From Nitrosomonas marina (GTDB taxonomy: Bacteria > Pseudomonadota > Gammaproteobacteria > Burkholderiales > Nitrosomonadaceae): DNA of 36,382 nucleotides. Numbering within the stretch: position 1 is the stretch's first letter; each line of letters opens with the position of its first letter. The notes beneath the pieces were generated by a model. That model made no database searches and was not told the DNA's origin. It saw only the letters and a program-made list of their open reading frames with translations. The translations under genes were made by a program, and so were the position numbers. Positions 1 to 8,456 of the stretch are shown here, piece after piece. The stretch covers positions 1-36,382 of the forward strand of contig NZ_FOIA01000032.1 of the NCBI RefSeq assembly GCF_900111605.1. Direction: 5' to 3'.

Positions 1-53
1 TATTTCAACCTGGCGCCCAGTCGCAAGCGTAAAACTTCTCTGATATTGCGCAT
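1..53 (-). CDS. istA: IstA-like transposase, N-terminal 17 codons only
   Basis: Reading the minus strand from the ATG at 53-51 gives MRNIREVLRLRLGARLK. This matches the start of IS21-family IstA transposases (M-R-x-I-R-E-V-L-R-L). A Shine-Dalgarno-like AAGAGG lies about 7 nt upstream (60-65 on the + strand). The gene runs off the left edge, so the helix-turn-helix and DDE integrase domains cannot be seen. IstA works with the IstB ATPase to insert the element. Identification rests on a short but characteristic N-terminus. Confidence 0.65.
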   Translation of the reverse strand, partial: MRNIREVLRLRLGARLK

Positions 54-135
54 TGTTATCCTCTTGGCTGCCAATGTCTGCCCCCCAAAAGGCAGGCAGC
101 TTAGCAAACTAAATTAAAAACAATGCGTTGAAAAA

Positions 136-288
136 ATTCCGGTCATGTTGAACAGCGATTCCGGCATGTTGAACGCCAATTCCGGAAAATCAGCAAAAAT
201 GTTCAGCTTCAGCCGGAATGGCTGTTCACGTTCAACCAGAATACTTGTTCACGTTGGGCCAGAATAGCTGTTCAGGTTGGGCCGGAAT
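136..288. repeat. Cluster of about 20-bp IS21 terminal repeats, in both orientations
   Basis: Four copies of TGTTCRSSTTSRRCCRGAAT-type units lie at 200-219, 223-242, 246-265 and 269-288, separated by only 3 nt. Inverted copies of the form ATTCCGG(T)CATGTTGAAC lie at 136-154 and about 158-174, and a partial one at 179-185. IS21-family ends carry multiple repeats thought to bind IstA. The inverted copies nearest istA may also regulate its promoter (inference). Confidence 0.7.
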
Positions 289-293
289 ATGCA

Positions 294-475
294 TTTTTGA
301 AAGTACCATTGATTCAAGCCTAATTCAGAGCACGCCATCACCAGATTTTAATAAAATCATAGCAACTTTCTTTGATAAATCAGGATTACCACGATTCATA
401 TTTAGTGAGCGACGTGACAATGAGGACTGCTATCGCTTGGCATTTGAGGTTTGCTTAGCAAATTTATCAGTTTGA
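294..475 (+). pseudogene. Possible 3' fragment of an unrecognised gene abutting the IS21 end
   Basis: An open frame enters from the IS21 end repeats and continues for about 60 codons to a TGA at 473-475. Residues beyond the repeat block begin FESTIDSSLIQS and look protein-like. There is no start codon or ribosome binding site outside the insertion sequence, so this could be the tail of a gene cut by the IS21 insertion. I do not recognise the family and it may be chance. The stretch from 476 to 770 shows no convincing gene. Confidence 0.2.
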
Positions 476-780
476 TGGATTCGGTGGTGTGATCCAATAG
501 ATATCTATACACGGCAGGGTGAGTTCACCTGTCGAGACTAGTAGATCAACAGCTCTTGTGTAAAACAAATTCGACTTGACAACAAATCTAGCTTTGTAAT
601 ACGTGTGAAATAAGTTGTTGTGATACGTCATTAAAACCTAGTCGTTGTACAGCCATTCCCGCTCACAATCCAAGACAAGGAAAATAAAGGCATTCAGCGG
701 CCTTTAAAAATAATTTTTCGTAAACTTTTTTCTAAATTAAAGTATCATAGGAGTATAAATTAAAGTGATAGGTGAGCGCC

Positions 781-931
781 ATGTCAACATCCTCCTTTCA
801 CAAGCATTTAAGTGCGCCCGGTTTAATCAAAGAAGTTCGTGCCTGTTTTGAAAGAATAGAAGACAATGGAAACGGCAAAGGATTCTCATTGATCGATTGT
901 TTGATGTCGGGATTTGCGGTTTTTAGTTTAA
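781..931 (+). pseudogene. ISNCY-type transposase, 5' fragment
   Basis: An AGGTGAG-like ribosome binding site precedes the ATG at 781. The product starts MSTSSFHKHLSAPGLIKEVR and continues to GFSLIDCLMSGFAVFSL. This resembles the N-terminus of a group of ISNCY-type transposases in which a short helical region precedes FxLKYPSLLQFD. The frame is broken at TTAA (928-931) by the IS701-family element at 932-2408. No matching C-terminal half is visible after the insertion, so it is a dead fragment. The family assignment is from memory of the motif and is moderate. Confidence 0.5.
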
Positions 932-2408
932 TTCTACTTTGTCAGATTACTCAAAAGCCACTTTTTGCCTAGCAGAAGACTTTTTAGCGCTGAGCCGTCG
1001 TCGGTGTCGCTTATGAATAATATCAGCCAGATCCTCGGTGGTAAGTTGTCTTTGCGGCATCATGTGCGCTAATGCGGTCACCAGGTCATTGAAGGATAAC
1101 ATCGGCCATTGCTTGCGCCCAAGCATCTTTTGCTTGACCAAGAACAGCGTTGCCAACATGACCAGCGCCATGTGATGATGCCATGCACCCCACCGGCGTA
1201 CTTGATAATCGGGCCATGCCGCACTCGCTTTTCGCTTCATGAAAACTATGTTCAATGAAGAATCGCTGTGCTTGTACTTGCGCCAGTTCCTGTAACGGCG
1301 TTTCAAGTGACGCGTTGGATAAGCAATAATGCGATATTTCGTTAGCGCCGGTCTCCCGTCTGGCCAGCAAGTGCCAGCGATGCGCTTGTTTCTCGCTGCG
1401 ATCCCATACCCATACAAATGCATGAAGATATTCCGCTTCCAGCATACCTTTCTCACCTTCACGCAGTTTAATGCGCCGCCATACAGTATCCGGCTGCTCA
1501 GATGCCCATTGATCAACACGTATCGCCTCAGATTGTGCTTTCAGGTGTTTCGGTTGCCTGCCACGGCCATTCCTGGCAGGAATACTCGGCATTGGGTCTT
1601 CAAGATAAATCATCTGCCGACAGTGAACATCAGCGACAAATGTGCAGCCAAGTTTATCAACACCACGCAGGAAAGCAGGATCCTTGCCATAACCGCCATC
1701 AATACCGACATAACCAAAACGTACGCCGCGCTGTTTGGCTGTTTCGATCATCGATAATGCAATCTTGCATTTGCTTTGATAATGCTGGCATGCCTCAGGT
1801 ATTGCCGCTTTCTTGCAACGATCCGAATCACTCACCCAATGTTCCGGCAAATACAGGCGCGCATCAATCAAACTGGCAATGCTGTTTTGGCACAAGCTGG
1901 CAAAAACGCCAACCTGACAATTGTCTACCTTGCCAAGATGACCAATCCATTGCCAGGAAACGCCCGCCGATGATTTTCCTTTCTTCGCAAAAGCACTTTC
2001 ATCAATAATTAAAACAGCAGCAGGGCAACCCAGCAGCGCATCCGTTTCATACGCGATCTGTTCGCCAAAACCATTCCAGTCTATCGCTCCTGATGTTAGC
2101 ATATGCTGCATAGCCTGATGATTAACTTCGTTGACCTCTCCCATGCGCAGCATATTCGCTCGTTCTGACTGAAACAACCCTCGCAAATAGCCGTAAAACG
2201 TTGTTGTCGCATCACGTGTCGAGGACACGAAAAATGATGAAAATGACGATAAATGCGCGCTAAGCACTTCTGGAAGCCCCTGAAGGGCAAACTGGAGTGA
2301 CCGTTTAGTATTTTCACGACATGATCGTGATTAATAGTTATTAAACAAAGTGTTACTATACAATAAATCATTGCCGCAGAGAAGGCCTTCTAATCTGACA
2401 AAGTAGAA
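932..2408 (-). mobile_element. Complete IS701-family insertion sequence, 1477 bp
   Basis: Perfect inverted repeats lie at 932-949 (TTCTACTTTGTCAGATTA) and 2391-2408. They are flanked by identical TTAA at 928-931 and 2409-2412, which fits the YTAR target duplication of the IS701 family. The single transposase gene is on the minus strand and nearly fills the element. The intact ends imply a fairly recent insertion, but the transposase is frameshifted, so the copy is probably not autonomous. Confidence 0.85.
947..2267 (-). pseudogene. IS701-family DDE transposase, frameshifted
   Basis: The N-terminal part has the IS701-like DDE region: LIIDESAFAKKGK (first acidic residue), VGIDGGYGKDP, and the catalytic Glu region FFIEHSFHEAKSECGMA. 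At the GGG run 1211-1213 (CCC in the coding strand) one extra base shifts the frame. The C-terminal continuation DYQVRRWGAWHHHMALVMLA then follows in the next frame and ends at a TAA inside the inverted repeat (947-949). The frameshift sits exactly between matching family segments, so it is a real break or a homopolymer sequencing error. A GTG at 2267 is used as start; the true start may lie a little upstream. Confidence 0.8.
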
Positions 2409-2558
2409 TTAATGAACTGGCTACTGTTTAGCTCTTAATTCGCATTTTAGCAATGTTGTAATCTTCATGTCGGACGCTCCTCTCTTTGTTGGTGGCTAAT
2501 ACACCACTACTTTGGCACATTAGATGCCGTTTGGGGGGGCGTCCATTCCACTACATCA

Positions 2559-2906
2559 CTAATCGCCAATGTTTTCGCAGCCACTTTCACATTCGCATAG
2601 TCCTGCATCAATACAGGCAAAAACAAAACTACACGAGGCTTGTACACTATCAAGACTACAGCTGCAGCCCAGTGGGTGTGTACATCTGAGATATTCTGCC
2701 ACCTCTAACACACGTATTTTTTCCTCAGAGGTTACTTTTTGAGTAAATGTTGAGTGTGAATTATCGGGTGGTATCAAACGATCTGCCCCAAATGGCTGTG
2801 ATTCATTCCGCGTACAGCCAGTACTAACGAAAAAGATGAAAAAAATTGCTAGTAATAATAGTGCTCTATGTTGATCAAAATGCATTTTAACTTTAAAGAG
2901 TTCCAT
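2559..2906 (-). CDS. Small cysteine-rich predicted lipoprotein
   Basis: This 115-aa product starts at the ATG at 2906 behind a strong AAGGAGAAGG ribosome binding site. A second ATG, seven codons in, is an alternative start. Residues 14-31 form a lipoprotein signal (LLLLAIFFIFFVSTGC) with lipobox Cys31, so the mature protein should be anchored in the outer or inner membrane. After a polar linker, the last 42 residues hold eight cysteines, an even number compatible with four disulfides or a metal site. I do not recognise the family. It is transcribed away from the insertion sequence and is not part of the eCIS operon. Confidence 0.55.
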   Translation of the reverse strand: MELFKVKMHFDQHRALLLLAIFFIFFVSTGCTRNESQPFGADRLIPPDNSHSTFTQKVTSEEKIRVLEVAEYLRCTHPLGCSCSLDSVQASCSFVFACIDAGLCECESGCENIGD

Positions 2907-2947
2907 AATCCTTCTCCTTTACTCGTTAGAAAAGCTATTTTCAAACT

Positions 2948-2959
2948 GCATGATCATGC
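2948..2959. promoter_or_regulatory. Perfect 12-bp palindrome upstream of the lipoprotein gene
   Basis: GCATGATCATGC is its own reverse complement and lies about 42 nt upstream of the lipoprotein start codon, where an operator would be expected. No repressor gene is nearby. A function is inferred only from position and symmetry. The stretch between this site and 3266 shows no other recognisable feature. Confidence 0.25.
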
Positions 2960-3266
2960 TAGGCTCATACCAAAAATATTACAACAGGAAAAGAGAGAAA
3001 AGGGCGGAAGCTAGAAAAGGATGCTTATTTCTCACTGTCCTTTAACATTTTATAATTCAACCTCTTGCCAACTGTTTATCACCCTTAAAATGATATGGTA
3101 TACAGTTAGTTTTGTAGATCATGAGTCTAAGCATGTTAGATCAAATACCGGTTGTTAAACTTGTGCAACACTAACTTAAATTTATAATTTTCAGCAACAG
3201 ACCAAGAAAGGAAAGAGCGAGCAATTTTCAGGTCATACATGCTTTCCATAGTAAAACATTATCTTC

Positions 3267-4183
3267 TTATGAATCACCATCTTTGATATCGTCAAATGCT
3301 TTAGCAGCAGAGACTAAAAGATGGGTAGTGTTATTAATCCAGTCAAATTTTGTTTTTTCCCAGGCATCCTAACCCTGCGGAAGTTTTTTTATCTTTGAAC
3401 ATCAATGTTAAATCCGCAACCGACAGTACTGGTTGCGAGTCTATAGTCTTTGCATCAGGTTTATTAGCAAAAAATGCAAACAGTAGTCCAAATTCTCCGG
3501 CAGACACCACCAGATTATTCTCTCCTGCAACTTTTGTCAGCGCTTCAGCGAATTCTCCTTTTTGATCAGACTGTTCGGTACTGTACTCATTTGTAAAAAA
3601 GCTTTTTATTTTCTCTTTTATAAAATCTCCACCTTGTGTGTGCAAATCACTTATATCTTGAAGCACCAATTTTGCAGCTTCTTTACTATCGACTTTCGAG
3701 TCAGGGTCTCTGGCTAAGTTTTCAGCAATAAATGCGGCCACGTCGGATGTTTGATAAAGCCGTCCGTTGCATAGTTAACCAATCGATCAAAGTCACTTTG
3801 ACTGAATCTTCCTAATCCCTTTTTGCAGGATTGCCTTAAAAAATACTACTATGTCCTGGATGTGAGCCTTGTGAACCTGGAAAATCCAAACTAAAATGTC
3901 CAGCGGGTAAAAGCGCACTCGGTTTTCCAGAATCATCGAAGAAACGTACGTGGTTCCCTTTTGCGAAAATTTCTAGAATCTCACCTAAATCACCACCGCC
4001 TGAATTACCAAGATGTGTAACATCATCAACACTTGCCAGCGGCTCGGTTATGCTATTGCGAACGGGAAGATCATCGGTCGCTACTGCAGCTGCTATGAAT
4101 GGGCAAGTCGCTTTTTTTTCTGCTATTGCTTGGCGTTCTGTAACGGATAACTGAATTTTTTTGCAATCTGCTTCAATCGTCAT
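3267..4183 (-). pseudogene. Decayed gene of unrecognised conserved family, at least three frameshifts and one nonsense codon
   Basis: A GAGAGGG ribosome binding site precedes the ATG at 4183. The first frame runs through CPFIAAAV, LPVRNS, DDVTHLGNSGGGDLG and FSLDFPGSQGSHPGHS, then stops at 3836. A second frame carries GLGRFSQSDFDRLVNYATDG. A third carries AAFIAENLARDPDSKV, FGLLFAFFANKP and VLSVADLTLMFKDKK. A last frame has a TAG where a Trp is likely, then DAWEKTKFDWINN up to a TAA at 3267-3269. The segments join into one coherent protein of about 300 residues. I recall similar proteins, possibly heme-peroxidase-related, but cannot name the family with confidence. Confidence 0.7.
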
Positions 4184-4514
4184 TTTAGCCCTCTCTTCAA
4201 AAAAATCTTCTGAATAGCAGACATGAAATATAAATACTTTGAATATTTTGTTAGCAACAGGTATTGTGTATTGCACCTTACATAGGAATGAAACGTAAGG
4301 CGTCGAAATCAAATTTAATAATATTTGAAAGATATCATTATCTTAAAACAGTGCATATACGTATTAACACGTATTGTTAAAAAGATGAAAAATTGGAATA
4401 ATTTAATAATGAAATATTGAAACAATGGATTGCAACAGTGAGAAACTACTTTACTGTTCGGGACGAAGTATGTTCGAAGAGCGTTTTCTAGGGAAAAGTA
4501 GCCAATTTTGAAAA

Positions 4515-4528
4515 CTGACTTGAGTCAG
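4515..4528. promoter_or_regulatory. 14-bp inverted repeat in the eCIS upstream region
   Basis: CTGACTTGAGTCAG has 6-bp arms around TG. It lies in the roughly 550-nt non-coding region between the pseudogene and the first eCIS gene, about 165 nt upstream of the candidate -10 box. It could be an operator for a distant regulator. No run of T follows, so a terminator is unlikely. The rest of 4184-4690 is AT-rich with no gene seen. Confidence 0.2.
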
Positions 4529-4670
4529 ATGGTTTTGCTTTGTCTCAAAATATAAATTTCGCAAAAAATTCATCAACTTGATTTTGCAGCAAATATTGTT
4601 CGAATTAGCGGGAGGTGCTGATCTCACAGATAAAAGTTTGTGTTTTTGAATTAAATAGTTTTTAATTCCA

Positions 4671-4699
4671 TCATTTGCTGTAGGGTTTTTAAGTATAAT
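4671..4699 (+). promoter_or_regulatory. Candidate sigma70 promoter of the eCIS operon
   Basis: A perfect TATAAT lies at 4694-4699. The hexamer 17 nt upstream (TCATTT, 4671-4676) is a poor -35 box, so the promoter may be weak or need an activator. Transcription would begin near 4706, about 30 nt before the ATG at 4738. This is the only good -10 box seen in the long AT-rich gap before the co-directional cluster. Confidence 0.4.
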
Positions 4700-4737
4700 T
4701 ATCGCGTAAATTGATTAACTTCAAAGAGAGCGCTGAC

Positions 4738-4995
4738 ATGAAACATACTATTCAAAACATTTCACGACGTCCACTGACGATTATCTGCAATAGTGGTAAA
4801 GCGATTCACATGGCGCCTGATTATTGCTGTGAAGTCAATGAGACAGACCTAAAAGTCAATCCGATGATAAAGAAAATGCTTGACAAAAAGTTAATTAGGT
4901 GTACTGATTCTAAAACAGAGACCAGGTTAAGTAGTAAGGTAAGCGCAAAGTCGGCCTTTGTTGAGAAAAAAGCTAAGGAGACGGCTAAGGAGTAA
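4738..4995 (+). CDS. Small conserved eCIS protein preceding the sheath gene
   Basis: This 85-aa product starts at ATG 4738 behind AAAGAGAG; an in-frame ATG at 4711 is possible but has no ribosome binding site. The body (ISRRPLTIICNSGKAIHMAP, then NPMIKKMLDKKLI) looks like a small beta domain with a short helix. The tail is Lys/Glu/Ser-rich and probably disordered. Similar small proteins with a 'SRRPxxIxCNSG' pattern sit just before sheath genes in other eCIS clusters, as far as I recall. Their role is not established. The sheath gene follows after 46 nt. Confidence 0.6.
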   Translation: MKHTIQNISRRPLTIICNSGKAIHMAPDYCCEVNETDLKVNPMIKKMLDKKLIRCTDSKTETRLSSKVSAKSAFVEKKAKETAKE

Positions 4996-5041
4996 TTTGT
5001 TTCAGCAACATAAACTGAGCTAGTTCGAACGGAGGATCAAC

Positions 5042-7021
5042 ATGGTAACACCAACTTATCCTGGGGTATATGTTCGAGAAGTGCCTAGCAGTTCTCGTCC
5101 TATTACTATAGCTAGTACATCAACTGCGGCTTTTGTTGGCATTGCAACTAAAGGGCCGATTGATGAAGCAGTGCGTATTTTTAGTTTCAGTGATTTTGAA
5201 AAATTGTATGGAGCATACCGTGCTGATTCTTTCTTAGCGCATTCAGTATTCCAGTATTTTAATAACGGTGGTTCTGTCGCTTATATCGTGCGAGTAGTCG
5301 GTAGTGATCCGACCAATACTAATAATCCGGCCAATGCGAGTATGACACTCATGGATCGCGGCTCAAATGCTCAGTCGACCATCACGATTGAGGCTGCCAG
5401 TCCTGGCATTTGGGGTAACGCACTGGAAATCGAAATTACTGCCGGGACTAGCGATCCTGCGAATGAGTTTAATCTCAATGTTTATGAAGAAGGCAGTAAT
5501 CGGCCTGTGGAAACATTTGAAAATATAAACATGCTGAGTACGGCGAGTAACTATATTACTAATGTTATTAGTAACTCAAACTACATCAGTGTTACTGTGC
5601 TTGCCAATAGCAATTCAACTGGTGTCGACGCAATTGGAACTAGTGTGGCTGCAGGTGCTGCTAATCTGCCTGTCGACGATCCTGTGAATGAAGTGCAAAT
5701 GCGAATCAATATTGATAATGATGGTTTTCAGGATATTGATCTTAATGTTGCGGTAACTGATGGAACTGTGACGGACTTAAGTACTGCAGCCAATGTAGTA
5801 ACGGCATTGCAGCACATTGTGCGTGACCTGCTTAGCAAAAACCATTCAACTACACCCGATGCGGCTTATGACAACTTTAGTGCAGTTGAGTCAAGTGGGA
5901 TTATAACTTTGCGATCAGGTTCAAACACCCCTTTCTCATCGGTCGTGGTGGCCGAACCATCGGATCGGGCGAGAGATATTACCGGTTATCTGCGTTTAGG
6001 TAGATTAAACGGGGGTATGGAAACTATCGGTGCGGCGGTTTTACGTCCGATTAACAATACTAGTGCACTACCGCGTTATCTTTTAGGTGATCATGCCGAT
6101 GTTGGAGGCACAAACCCGGTAGCTAGTGTCACACGCGGTTCGGATGGTCCAGCTTTAGCCAACGACCAACCTTATATCGATGCTTTAAATCGTTTAGATA
6201 ATAAAGACGATGTTAGTATTATTACTATACCCGGAGTGTCTTCCCCTTCTTTGGTTGGTGATGCTATGAACTATTGTGAAAATCGAAATCTGAGCGATTG
6301 CTTTTTTATCGGTGATTTGCCTGAAATCTATGACGAGGTTGGCGAAGCACAGGCTTTTGTGGGTGGTATCTCTCCCAAGAATTCATATGGAGCCATGTAT
6401 TGGCCTTGGTTGAGAATGAATGATCCCTTAGGTGGTTCAGAGCCAATCGTCGTTCCACCATCAGGCTTTGTTGCGGGGTTGTATGCTAAAACTGATGCTA
6501 AACGTGGTGTATGGAAGGCACCTGCGGGTACCTCTGCGGGTGTTGCCGGAGCCAACGGTGTTACTGTTAACCTGACCAATGTGCAACAGGGTTTGTTAAA
6601 TCCAACGCCATATCATGTGAATGTGATCCGGGAATTCCCTGCCGCAGGACGAGTGATCTGGGGTGCCAGGACGATAACCAGTGACGCATCATGGAACTTT
6701 GTTCCTGTCCGTCGTATGGCGATTTTAATACGCGTAAGTATTTATAACGGAATTCAATGGGCCGTATTTGAACCCAACGACGTTGGCTTGTGGTCCCAGC
6801 TACGTTTGAATATTACTGCTTTCATGATGACGCTCTTTCGTCGTGGTGCATTCCAGGGTGCAACGCCTTCGGAGGCATTCTTTGTTAAGGTAGACAGCGA
6901 AACAACCACGCAGGCCGATATCGATGCAGGTATTGTCAATATCCGGGTAGGTTTTGCGCCATTGAAACCGGCGGAGTTTGCTGTGGTATTGCTAAGTCAA
7001 AAAGCTGGTCAGGCGGGATAA
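5042..7021 (+). CDS. eCIS contractile sheath protein
   Basis: Phage-tail-sheath family, homologous to Afp2-4 and Pvc2-4. It polymerises around the inner tube and contracts to drive it into the target. The N-terminus (TPTYPGVYVREVPSSSRPI, then TSTAAFVGIATKGP) is the classic sheath start. The C-terminal domain (from about residue 510 on) contains GRVIWGARTI, FVPVRRMAI and NDVGLWSQLRLNI, the conserved core that forms the inter-subunit handshake. At 659 aa it is longer than simple sheaths. The extra length includes an exposed insert at about residues 215-305. A GGAGG ribosome binding site lies 6 nt before the ATG. Only one sheath gene is present, against three in Afp. Confidence 0.95.
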   Translation: MVTPTYPGVYVREVPSSSRPITIASTSTAAFVGIATKGPIDEAVRIFSFSDFEKLYGAYRADSFLAHSVFQYFNNGGSVAYIVRVVGSDPTNTNNPANASMTLMDRGSNAQSTITIEAASPGIWGNALEIEITAGTSDPANEFNLNVYEEGSNRPVETFENINMLSTASNYITNVISNSNYISVTVLANSNSTGVDAIGTSVAAGAANLPVDDPVNEVQMRINIDNDGFQDIDLNVAVTDGTVTDLSTAANVVTALQHIVRDLLSKNHSTTPDAAYDNFSAVESSGIITLRSGSNTPFSSVVVAEPSDRARDITGYLRLGRLNGGMETIGAAVLRPINNTSALPRYLLGDHADVGGTNPVASVTRGSDGPALANDQPYIDALNRLDNKDDVSIITIPGVSSPSLVGDAMNYCENRNLSDCFFIGDLPEIYDEVGEAQAFVGGISPKNSYGAMYWPWLRMNDPLGGSEPIVVPPSGFVAGLYAKTDAKRGVWKAPAGTSAGVAGANGVTVNLTNVQQGLLNPTPYHVNVIREFPAAGRVIWGARTITSDASWNFVPVRRMAILIRVSIYNGIQWAVFEPNDVGLWSQLRLNITAFMMTLFRRGAFQGATPSEAFFVKVDSETTTQADIDAGIVNIRVGFAPLKPAEFAVVLLSQKAGQAG

Positions 7022-7056
7022 TCAAGTTAGCTAACTATATATAAAGGAATCAAACA

Positions 7057-7563
7057 ATGGCAAAGTTTTCTGTAAATTCACACCGTGAAGATCCATATAG
7101 GAATTTTAAATTTAAAGTGAAATGGGATAATGAGTATGTGGCCGGTTTAAGTAAGTGCAGTGCGCTCAAGAAAACCACGGATGTGGTGGACTGGCGCGAA
7201 GGAGGTGACCCTTCGCATGGTCGCAAATTGCCTGGCACGACCAAGTATGAGTCGATTACACTGGAAGCAGGCGTGACCCACGATACAGCATTTGAGGATT
7301 GGGCCAACCTGGTGAACAATTTCAAGGATGGTGATCCAGGTATGTCACTGAAAAACTTTCGAAAGGACAATATCACTATTGATGTATTTAATCTGGCTGG
7401 CCAGGTGGTTATGTCGTATATCGTACATCGCTGCTGGGTATCAGAATATCAAGCTTTGCCGGAATTGGATGCCAGTGCCAATGCAGTAGCTATCCAGACT
7501 TTGAAGCTGGAGAATGAAGGGTGGGAAAGAGATTTGAGTGTCACGGAACCTACTGAAACCTGA
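7057..7563 (+). CDS. eCIS inner tube protein (T4 gp19-like)
   Basis: This 168-aa product has the length and sequence of the gp19/Hcp-like tube family (Afp1/Afp5, Pvc1). It forms stacked hexameric rings that make the inner tube, which carries cargo and is expelled on contraction. Diagnostic parts are DPYRNFKFKVKWDNEYVAGL at the start, WREGGDPSHGRKLPGTTKYE in the middle and WVSEYQALPELDASANAVAI near the end. It lies 35 nt after the sheath gene behind AAAGGA. No second tube paralogue is present in the window, although a CIS_tube-domain baseplate protein is. Confidence 0.95.
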   Translation: MAKFSVNSHREDPYRNFKFKVKWDNEYVAGLSKCSALKKTTDVVDWREGGDPSHGRKLPGTTKYESITLEAGVTHDTAFEDWANLVNNFKDGDPGMSLKNFRKDNITIDVFNLAGQVVMSYIVHRCWVSEYQALPELDASANAVAIQTLKLENEGWERDLSVTEPTET

Positions 7564-7589
7564 TAGATAACCATTTTGGTGTCAAGTAA

Positions 7590-8456
7590 ATGGAGATGCA
7601 AACTTATACATTACCAGGTGGATACCTTGATGCCAATGGGAAAATACAGAAGGAAGTCATGTTGTTCCCACTGTCTGGTCGTGAGGAGGAACTGCTTACC
7701 GGAAATCAGTCTCCTAGCGCCCAACTGGTATCCGAGCTGATAACACGTTGCGTAGCCCGCATCGGTGAAATACAACCAGTTCCACTTGATGTGGCAAGAG
7801 CGCTACTGGTGGCGGATCGGGAATTTATCCTGCTCATGTTAAGGCGCGTGACATTTGGTGATAGGGTTGAATCCACGTTGCTCTGTCCCTGGCCAAATTG
7901 CAGGAAAAACATTGATGTTGATTTTGATATATCAAGTATTCCAATCACCCGCTTGGACGACATCGTGTCCGTATATGAAGCAGAGATAGCTTCCCATAGA
8001 GTAATGTTTCGGTTACCTAACGGGGCTGATCAGGAAATCATCGCTTCTTTACCGCAAACTAGTGAGGCAGATGTGACTACTTTGTTGTTACAGCGATGCA
8101 TTGTGCAAATCGATGGAATCCCTTCCCCGAAGTTGGAGGATATTCAGTCCCTGCATGCGGATATCAGACTGGGAATTGAAACCAGTATGGAGGAAAGGGC
8201 TCCGAACATTGATTTGACCATGGAAGTGGATTGCCCTGAGTGTAAACGATCATTCATTGCGCCATTTGAGTTACAGGACTTTTTCTTTGGTGAGGTAAAG
8301 ACCAATATCAAGCTCTTGTATCGCGAGGTTCATTACTTAGCGTTTCATTATCACTGGAGTGAAAGTGAAATCATGAGTATGCCACGAGAGCGTCGTCGTC
8401 GCTATATAGATGTACTTGCCGATGAAATAGAGGCAATAAATGATACGGTCCGTTAG
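7590..8456 (+). CDS. Baseplate-associated zinc protein (T4 gp26/gp28-like) with DUF6760-like C-terminus
   Basis: This 288-aa protein resembles the T4_baseplate (gp26-like) family found after the tube gene in eCIS and Myoviridae. Two Cys pairs, CPWPNC (about residues 108-113) and CPECK (about 216-220), probably form one zinc ribbon. The last 50 residues (LLYREVHYLAFHYHWSESEI, then MPRERRRRYIDVL) match the small DUF6760-type proteins that are separate genes in some actinobacterial eCIS clusters, so this looks like a fusion. Its role is likely in baseplate or hub assembly. It overlaps the next gene by 17 nt. Confidence 0.75.
   Translation: MEMQTYTLPGGYLDANGKIQKEVMLFPLSGREEELLTGNQSPSAQLVSELITRCVARIGEIQPVPLDVARALLVADREFILLMLRRVTFGDRVESTLLCPWPNCRKNIDVDFDISSIPITRLDDIVSVYEAEIASHRVMFRLPNGADQEIIASLPQTSEADVTTLLLQRCIVQIDGIPSPKLEDIQSLHADIRLGIETSMEERAPNIDLTMEVDCPECKRSFIAPFELQDFFFGEVKTNIKLLYREVHYLAFHYHWSESEIMSMPRERRRRYIDVLADEIEAINDTVR

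Larger units (their letters stand above)
1..293 (-). mobile_element. End of an IS21-family insertion sequence (partial)
   Basis: The start of an istA-like gene reads leftward from 53. Upstream of it lies a dense block of about 20-bp terminal repeats (136-288), as is usual at IS21-family ends. The outermost copy ends in TGCA at 290-293, so read from outside the element starts with 5'-TG, which fits the family. The rest of the element, including istB, lies outside the window. The exact boundary is inferred; no target duplication can be checked with only one end visible. Confidence 0.7.

Noticed and set aside
136..288. Repeat cluster resembling a short CRISPR array
   Set aside because: The direct copies are separated by only 3 nt, some copies are inverted, and the block adjoins an istA start. 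This is an IS21 end.
686..705. Hairpin AAAGGC/GCCTTT as a terminator
   Set aside because: The stem is short and AT-rich, no T run follows directly, and no gene clearly ends just before it.
1329..2008. Open frames on the + strand within the IS701 element
   Set aside because: They lie antisense to a transposase with recognisable DDE motifs and show no family features or proper ribosome binding sites.
2413..2558. Remaining half of the interrupted ISNCY-type transposase
   Set aside because: The sequence after the IS701 insertion gives stops in the expected frame and no transposase motif, so the rest appears deleted.
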